NCBI GenBank assembly: GCA_963763575.1
Contig: CAVXPD010000004.1
Span: forward strand, 434,001-498,000
Direction: 5' to 3'
Source of the DNA: Bog-473 sp963763575
GTDB lineage: Bacteria > Actinomycetota > Acidimicrobiia > Acidimicrobiales > RAAP-2
Length of the DNA: 64,000 nt
Part shown: positions 61,100-64,000 of the stretch, piece after piece
Numbering within the stretch: position 1 is the first letter of the stretch
How the letters are laid out: every line of letters begins with the position of its first letter
Notes under the pieces: model-generated
Database searches by the model: none
Told to the model about the DNA's origin: nothing
The model's input: only the letters and a program-made list of their open reading frames with translations
Translations under genes and position numbers: made by a program

Positions 61100-61705
61100 T
61101 CATTCGGTAGGCGCGTTGCCCTTCGGGCCGCGGTTGCGGACCTCCTCGACCGCCGCCATGGCGTCGCGAAGTTCTTGGATCCAGTCCACTTCGTGCTGGG
61201 CGACCAGACGGACGCACCAGGCCAGCGCCTCGCTCCGGCTGCGTGCGACCCCGGCGTCGATGAGGGTGTCGAGGACCCGGCGGTCGGCCATGCGCAGGCG
61301 CGTCATCACCGGCACCCCCGTCGTGGTGAAGAGGACCTTCGTGCCTCCGCAGACGGCGCCCCAGGACACGGCGCGCCGGAAGGCCGGCTGCGCCTCGTCC
61401 GCGATCCGCATCCGGGCCCCACGCGTCTCCTCGCGAAAGCCCGTGATGCGGGCCTGCTCCGCCACCCGCACTTCATCCTCCGGCGCGCCGGCGGCCAGCT
61501 GGGGCGGCGCCAGTTCCCCGACGACCTGGATCTCGTCGCTGTCGATCTCGATGGTCGGGCTGCCCTCGTACCAGGTGTCGGGGACCCGGCCGGCGAACCA
61601 GGCTCCGATCAGGCGCTCCTGTTCCGGTCCCGAGGGAGGGGGGGTCCCAGTGCGCCGCCGCCCCCGATAGGGGCCCCGGCGCGTCTCGTTCTCTTGGTTG
61701 CTCAT
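61100..61705 (-). CDS. Unknown protein with a ribbon-helix-helix-like C-terminal segment
   Basis: 201 residues. The N-terminus is Arg-rich and likely disordered (ETRRGPYRGRRRTGTPPP). A middle region follows (LIGAWFAGRVPDTWYEGSP, TIEIDSDEIQVVGELAPP). The C-terminal part, VMTRLRMADRRVLDTLIDAG with VARSRSEALAWCVRLVAQH, has the strand-helix-helix pattern of CopG/ribbon-helix-helix proteins. I do not recognise the full-length family. The ATG at 61705 has TAATCT 6 nt upstream in a short AT-rich patch. It could be a DNA-binding regulator; that is inference from the last 60 residues. Confidence 0.65.
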   Translation of the reverse strand: MSNQENETRRGPYRGRRRTGTPPPSGPEQERLIGAWFAGRVPDTWYEGSPTIEIDSDEIQVVGELAPPQLAAGAPEDEVRVAEQARITGFREETRGARMRIADEAQPAFRRAVSWGAVCGGTKVLFTTTGVPVMTRLRMADRRVLDTLIDAGVARSRSEALAWCVRLVAQHEVDWIQELRDAMAAVEEVRNRGPKGNAPTE

Positions 61706-61711
61706 ATTACG

Positions 61712-61717
61712 AGATTA
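61712..61717 (-). promoter_or_regulatory. Candidate -10 hexamer (TAATCT) for the RHH-like gene
   Basis: TAATCT on the minus strand, 6 nt before the ATG at 61705, in a locally AT-rich stretch. Confidence 0.5.
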
Positions 61718-61722
61718 CACAA

Positions 61723-62032
61723 TTACGAACACCCAAGCAAGAGGGCGCGCGGGCATCTGCCCACGCGAGCCGCAGTCGGCTCGAAGCCGAGGCGCTCGAC
61801 GTAGCGGTGGGACTGGCTGCACCGGCGGTTCGAGGTCAGCTGGACCCGGGAGCAGCCCAGCGCGCCCGCCCGCTCGACGGCCAAGCCCACGAGCCCGCGG
61901 CTGATTCCGACGCCCCGGTGGTCGGGGGTGAACGTGCACGGACTCGAGCTCGGCGCAGCGGCCCAGCCCGGGCTTGGAGATGAGGTCGACTGCGTCGGGC
62001 CGCCGGATCACGGGACCCTGTGCGCGCGTCAC
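61723..62032 (-). pseudogene. GNAT acetyltransferase, truncated and frameshifted in a C5 run
   Basis: The acetyl-CoA-binding half of a GNAT protein is recognisable in two frames. AELESVHVHP comes first. One extra C in a CCCCC run near 61924 breaks the frame, and DHRGVGISRGLVGLAVERAG then GCSRVQLTSNRRCSQSHRYVERLGFEP follow to a TAA at 61723-61725. The first half of a normal GNAT domain is missing, because the ferredoxin gene ends only 30 nt upstream of the possible GTG at 62032. It is either a decayed gene or a short GNAT damaged by a homopolymer error. Confidence 0.6.
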
Positions 62033-62062
62033 GACACGGCAGTTGGCATCGTCACCGCGCCG

Positions 62063-62272
62063 TCAGGCGCGGCCTTTGCGCTCCCGCAGCGTGATGGCCC
62101 GGCGCGGGCAGTCGCGGGCAGCCCGGCGGGCGACCTCGACCAGGTCGGCGGGCAATGGCGCGTCGTCGACGATGGGATAGCCCCATTCGTCGAGCGTGAT
62201 CGCCTCGGGCAAAAGTTCCGCGCAGTAGCCGTATGCGTCACAGGCCACCGGATCGATCACGATGCGAATCAT
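62063..62272 (-). CDS. Small 3-cysteine ferredoxin ([3Fe-4S] type)
   Basis: 69 residues. IRIVIDPVACDAYGYCAELLPEA gives the first two cluster cysteines, and ARDCPRRAITLRERKG the last. The C-x5-C spacing with a remote third cysteine is that of the actinobacterial [3Fe-4S] ferredoxins that serve P450s. The ATG overlaps the stop of the NuoF-like gene (ATGA), so it is translated with it. Partners could be the NuoF-like flavoprotein upstream or the P450 at 58503. Confidence 0.88.
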   Translation of the reverse strand: MIRIVIDPVACDAYGYCAELLPEAITLDEWGYPIVDDAPLPADLVEVARRAARDCPRRAITLRERKGRA

Positions 62273-63561
62273 GCTGCCGACGCCTCCACCCCTGGCGCGG
62301 GGAAGCGCAGCTGGGTCGTACGGTTCCAGTGCGCGCATGGCACCCCCCGTGCGTGCGTGCGCACGTCGTCGGCGAACACGGTGAGAGCGCTCCGGACGAG
62401 GTTCGTTGCGCCGTCGGGATGCCGGCACGCGCCGCGCCCGTCGACCTGGCCGACCCGGCGGTCGAGTCTCGCCAGGAGCGCAGGGTCGGTGTCTCCGCGC
62501 GCCAGCCGGCCCAGGTCGCCGGCGATGGCCGGCAGACCGTAGACGCACGGTCCGCACTGGCCGGCGCTCTGGCCAGCCAGGTAGTGCGTGACGCGTGCGG
62601 ACTCGGCGAGCCCGCACGCCGCGGGGCCGAGTACGACGACGGTCCCCACGCCCGCGGTCGCCCCGATGGCGCGCAGCGACAGAGACGAGTACGGCGTCGC
62701 GAAGTGGGCGGGGCCGACCCAGGCGCCGCCGTAGCCGCCGACGAGCAGGGCCTGGGGTGAGCCGACTGGCGTGGCGCGGTTGGCGATGTCGATGAGAGCC
62801 GTCCCGCGGTCAACCTCGACGACGCCCGGATGCTCGACCGCGCCGGAGATCGTGACGAGACAGGTCCCCGGATCCTCGACCGGACCGTGGGCGCGGAAGG
62901 CGTCGGACCCCGTGCGGGCGATCATCGCCACGTGCGCCAGCGTCTCGGCGTTGTGCACCAGCGCGGTGTCGCGTCCGACGCGGAGCGCGGTGCCCTTGTC
63001 CGGCCGGAAGGACGGCAGGGCACGGCCCGAGTCGAGCCACTGGGCCAGCGCGGACTCCTCGCCGGCGACGTAGCGGTCGGGCGGGCGCACGAGGCACTCG
63101 GGGACCGGCGAATGACTGGTCCCGAACCGTTCCGTCATCGCGACGGACACCGCAGCGGCCGCATGGTCACGCCCCTCGGGCACGCAGACGGCGATGCGCC
63201 GCGCGCCGCACGCCGCGGCCATGAGCTGTGCGCCATCCAGGACGAGGTGGGGAGACCGGATGAGCAGCAGCTTGTCCTTGTCGCTCGCCGGCTCACCCTC
63301 CATGGCGTTGACGACGACGGTGCCGCCTCGCCGGGCAGCGTGGGCCACCGCGAGCTTGATCGCGGCGGGGAACCCCGCCCCACCACGACCGGCCAGTCCT
63401 GAAGCCTCGAGCATGGACACGAAGGCCTCGCGCCAGCCTCGGGCCCGGGCGGAGGGGAGGGGGACGGGTCCAAGGGTCTCGACATGAGCGGCCAGGTCCG
63501 TCGGGTGGCCGAGGACCCGGTAACGGCCGGTGGTAGCCAAGGCCTCGCTCGCGCTAGACAC
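62269..63561 (-). CDS. NuoF-like (51-kDa NADH dehydrogenase subunit type) flavoprotein
   Basis: 430 residues. The FMN/NADH fold shows GLAGRGGAGFPAAIKLAVAHA, VVVNAMEGEPASDKDKLLL and YVAGEESALAQWLDSG, all characteristic of NuoF. The SLBB-type region follows, then an iron-sulfur region with AGQCGPCVYGLPAI and a later GACRHPDG cysteine. Canonical NuoF has CGxCxPC plus one more cysteine; here the first position is alanine, leaving three cysteines. It likely moves electrons from NAD(P)H to the ferredoxin. It overlaps both neighbours. Confidence 0.85.
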   Translation of the reverse strand: MSSASEALATTGRYRVLGHPTDLAAHVETLGPVPLPSARARGWREAFVSMLEASGLAGRGGAGFPAAIKLAVAHAARRGGTVVVNAMEGEPASDKDKLLLIRSPHLVLDGAQLMAAACGARRIAVCVPEGRDHAAAAVSVAMTERFGTSHSPVPECLVRPPDRYVAGEESALAQWLDSGRALPSFRPDKGTALRVGRDTALVHNAETLAHVAMIARTGSDAFRAHGPVEDPGTCLVTISGAVEHPGVVEVDRGTALIDIANRATPVGSPQALLVGGYGGAWVGPAHFATPYSSLSLRAIGATAGVGTVVVLGPAACGLAESARVTHYLAGQSAGQCGPCVYGLPAIAGDLGRLARGDTDPALLARLDRRVGQVDGRGACRHPDGATNLVRSALTVFADDVRTHARGVPCAHWNRTTQLRFPAPGVEASAA

Positions 63562-64000
63562 GACGCGACCCCGCTCGGTCCCGCGTCGGCGTCAGCTCCA
63601 GGTGCTTCGGCGGGACCTCGGCGAGGGATGAATGCGTACTGCGGGCCTCCCATTGGCGGGCCGCGGCGCGCAGCCGCCAGGCCAGGGCGATGCCGACAGC
63701 GAGCCCGCACGCCACCCCGAGTGCGATCACCCAGCCCTCGCGCGAGTCCGTGCCCATCCCAAAGGTGTGTGCCATGGCGATCGGCCAGGTGAGGTAGGCG
63801 AGCCAGTGCACGGCCCGCCAGGTGCCCGGACGCATCCGGCTGCGCAACAGGCTGGTGACGAACACGGCAACCATCAAGTCGAGCGCGACGGCACCGACGC
63901 CGACCCAGAAGCCCGAGTACTGAGAGGTGAACGGGATGACGACGGAAGCCCAGCCGATGTTCACGTAGGTGTCCAGCACGCTGGTCAGCACGTGGATGCC
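63554..64000 (-). CDS. Ferric-reductase-like transmembrane protein (5' end outside window)
   Basis: The visible C-terminal 148 residues are open to the right edge. At least three membrane segments are seen: ASVVIPFTSQYSGFWVGVG, VALDLMVAVFVTSLL, and VIALGVACGLAVGIALAWRL. Histidines that could bind heme b lie in IHVLTSVLDTY and VHWLAYLTWPIAMAHTFG, the pattern of ferric-reductase-like and YedZ/MsrQ proteins. Its stop overlaps the NuoF-like start by 8 nt. It may couple the cytoplasmic flavoprotein/ferredoxin pair to membrane electron transfer. Confidence 0.75.
   Translation of the reverse strand, partial: GIHVLTSVLDTYVNIGWASVVIPFTSQYSGFWVGVGAVALDLMVAVFVTSLLRSRMRPGTWRAVHWLAYLTWPIAMAHTFGMGTDSREGWVIALGVACGLAVGIALAWRLRAAARQWEARSTHSSLAEVPPKHLELTPTRDRAGSRRV

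Noticed and set aside
61723..62032. A complete, functional GNAT gene
   Set aside because: The N-terminal half is absent and the frame breaks at a C run, so it is annotated as a broken gene.

Overview
The window looks like chromosomal DNA from a high-GC Actinomycetota, plausibly an acidimicrobiia-like lineage. The grounds are conserved actinobacterial gene orders (tRNA-Gln/glmU/prs/rplY/pth/mfd/mazG/eno/divIC/DUF501/ppx and tatD/secreted protein/ksgA/ispE), two tiny basic ribosomal proteins that resemble mycobacterial bS22 and bL37, an F420-type luciferase-like enzyme, an MprAB-like two-component pair, a P450 and a FadE-type dehydrogenase. No rRNA, CRISPR array, insertion sequence or phage module was seen. 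One tRNA gene (Gln, UUG) is present.

Layout. 1-8.3 kb: a surface-glycan region with the tail of a membrane protein, a 1181-residue sulfotransferase/methyltransferase/double glycosyltransferase fusion, 3 kb of unresolved lower-GC sequence, and a frameshifted surface protein. 8.6-15.2 kb: a plus-strand operon of a polyprenyl-type GT2, a methyltransferase and a nucleotide-activated heptose pathway (SIS isomerase, epimerase, GmhB phosphatase, transaldolase, HddA-type kinase, HddC-type nucleotidyltransferase); almost every gene has at least one frameshift. 15.2-28.4 kb: a minus-strand housekeeping block (ppx, DUF501, divIC, eno, mazG, surA-like, mfd, pth, rplY, prs, glmU). 28.4-32.6 kb: hydrolase, small membrane protein, tRNA-Gln, two-component system, VOC protein, bS22. 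32.6-39.8 kb: ispE, ksgA, a DPBB cell-wall protein, tatD, metG, rsmI, DUF192, bL37, GDPD. 39.9-47.4 kb: a SCO1-like and a COG4315-like lipoprotein, ychF, a PfkB kinase, pepN and a methyltransferase. 47.4-55.6 kb: F420 enzyme, DinB-like protein, a coupled GT/methyltransferase/QW-repeat toroid trio, an acyl-CoA dehydrogenase, an MFS exporter with MarR regulator. 55.7-64 kb: NfuA-like protein, cNMP-only protein, FAH, HdeD, P450, YihY, AhpD-like protein, an RHH-like protein, a broken GNAT, and a three-gene redox module (ferredoxin, NuoF-like flavoprotein, ferric-reductase-like membrane protein) that runs off the right edge.

Three points stand out. (i) A glycosyltransferase at 50.9-52.4 kb is put out of frame by exactly one CG unit in a (CG)6 tract, inside a tightly coupled and uncharacterised GT/methyltransferase/toroid operon. 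(ii) A TANNNT hexamer sits 6-10 nt upstream of many operon-leading start codons, which points to widespread leaderless transcription and helps choose starts. (iii) Sequence quality appears to vary: coding is wrecked from about 3.9 to 6.9 kb, often frameshifted to 16 kb and mostly intact afterwards, so several broken genes may be consensus errors rather than real pseudogenes.
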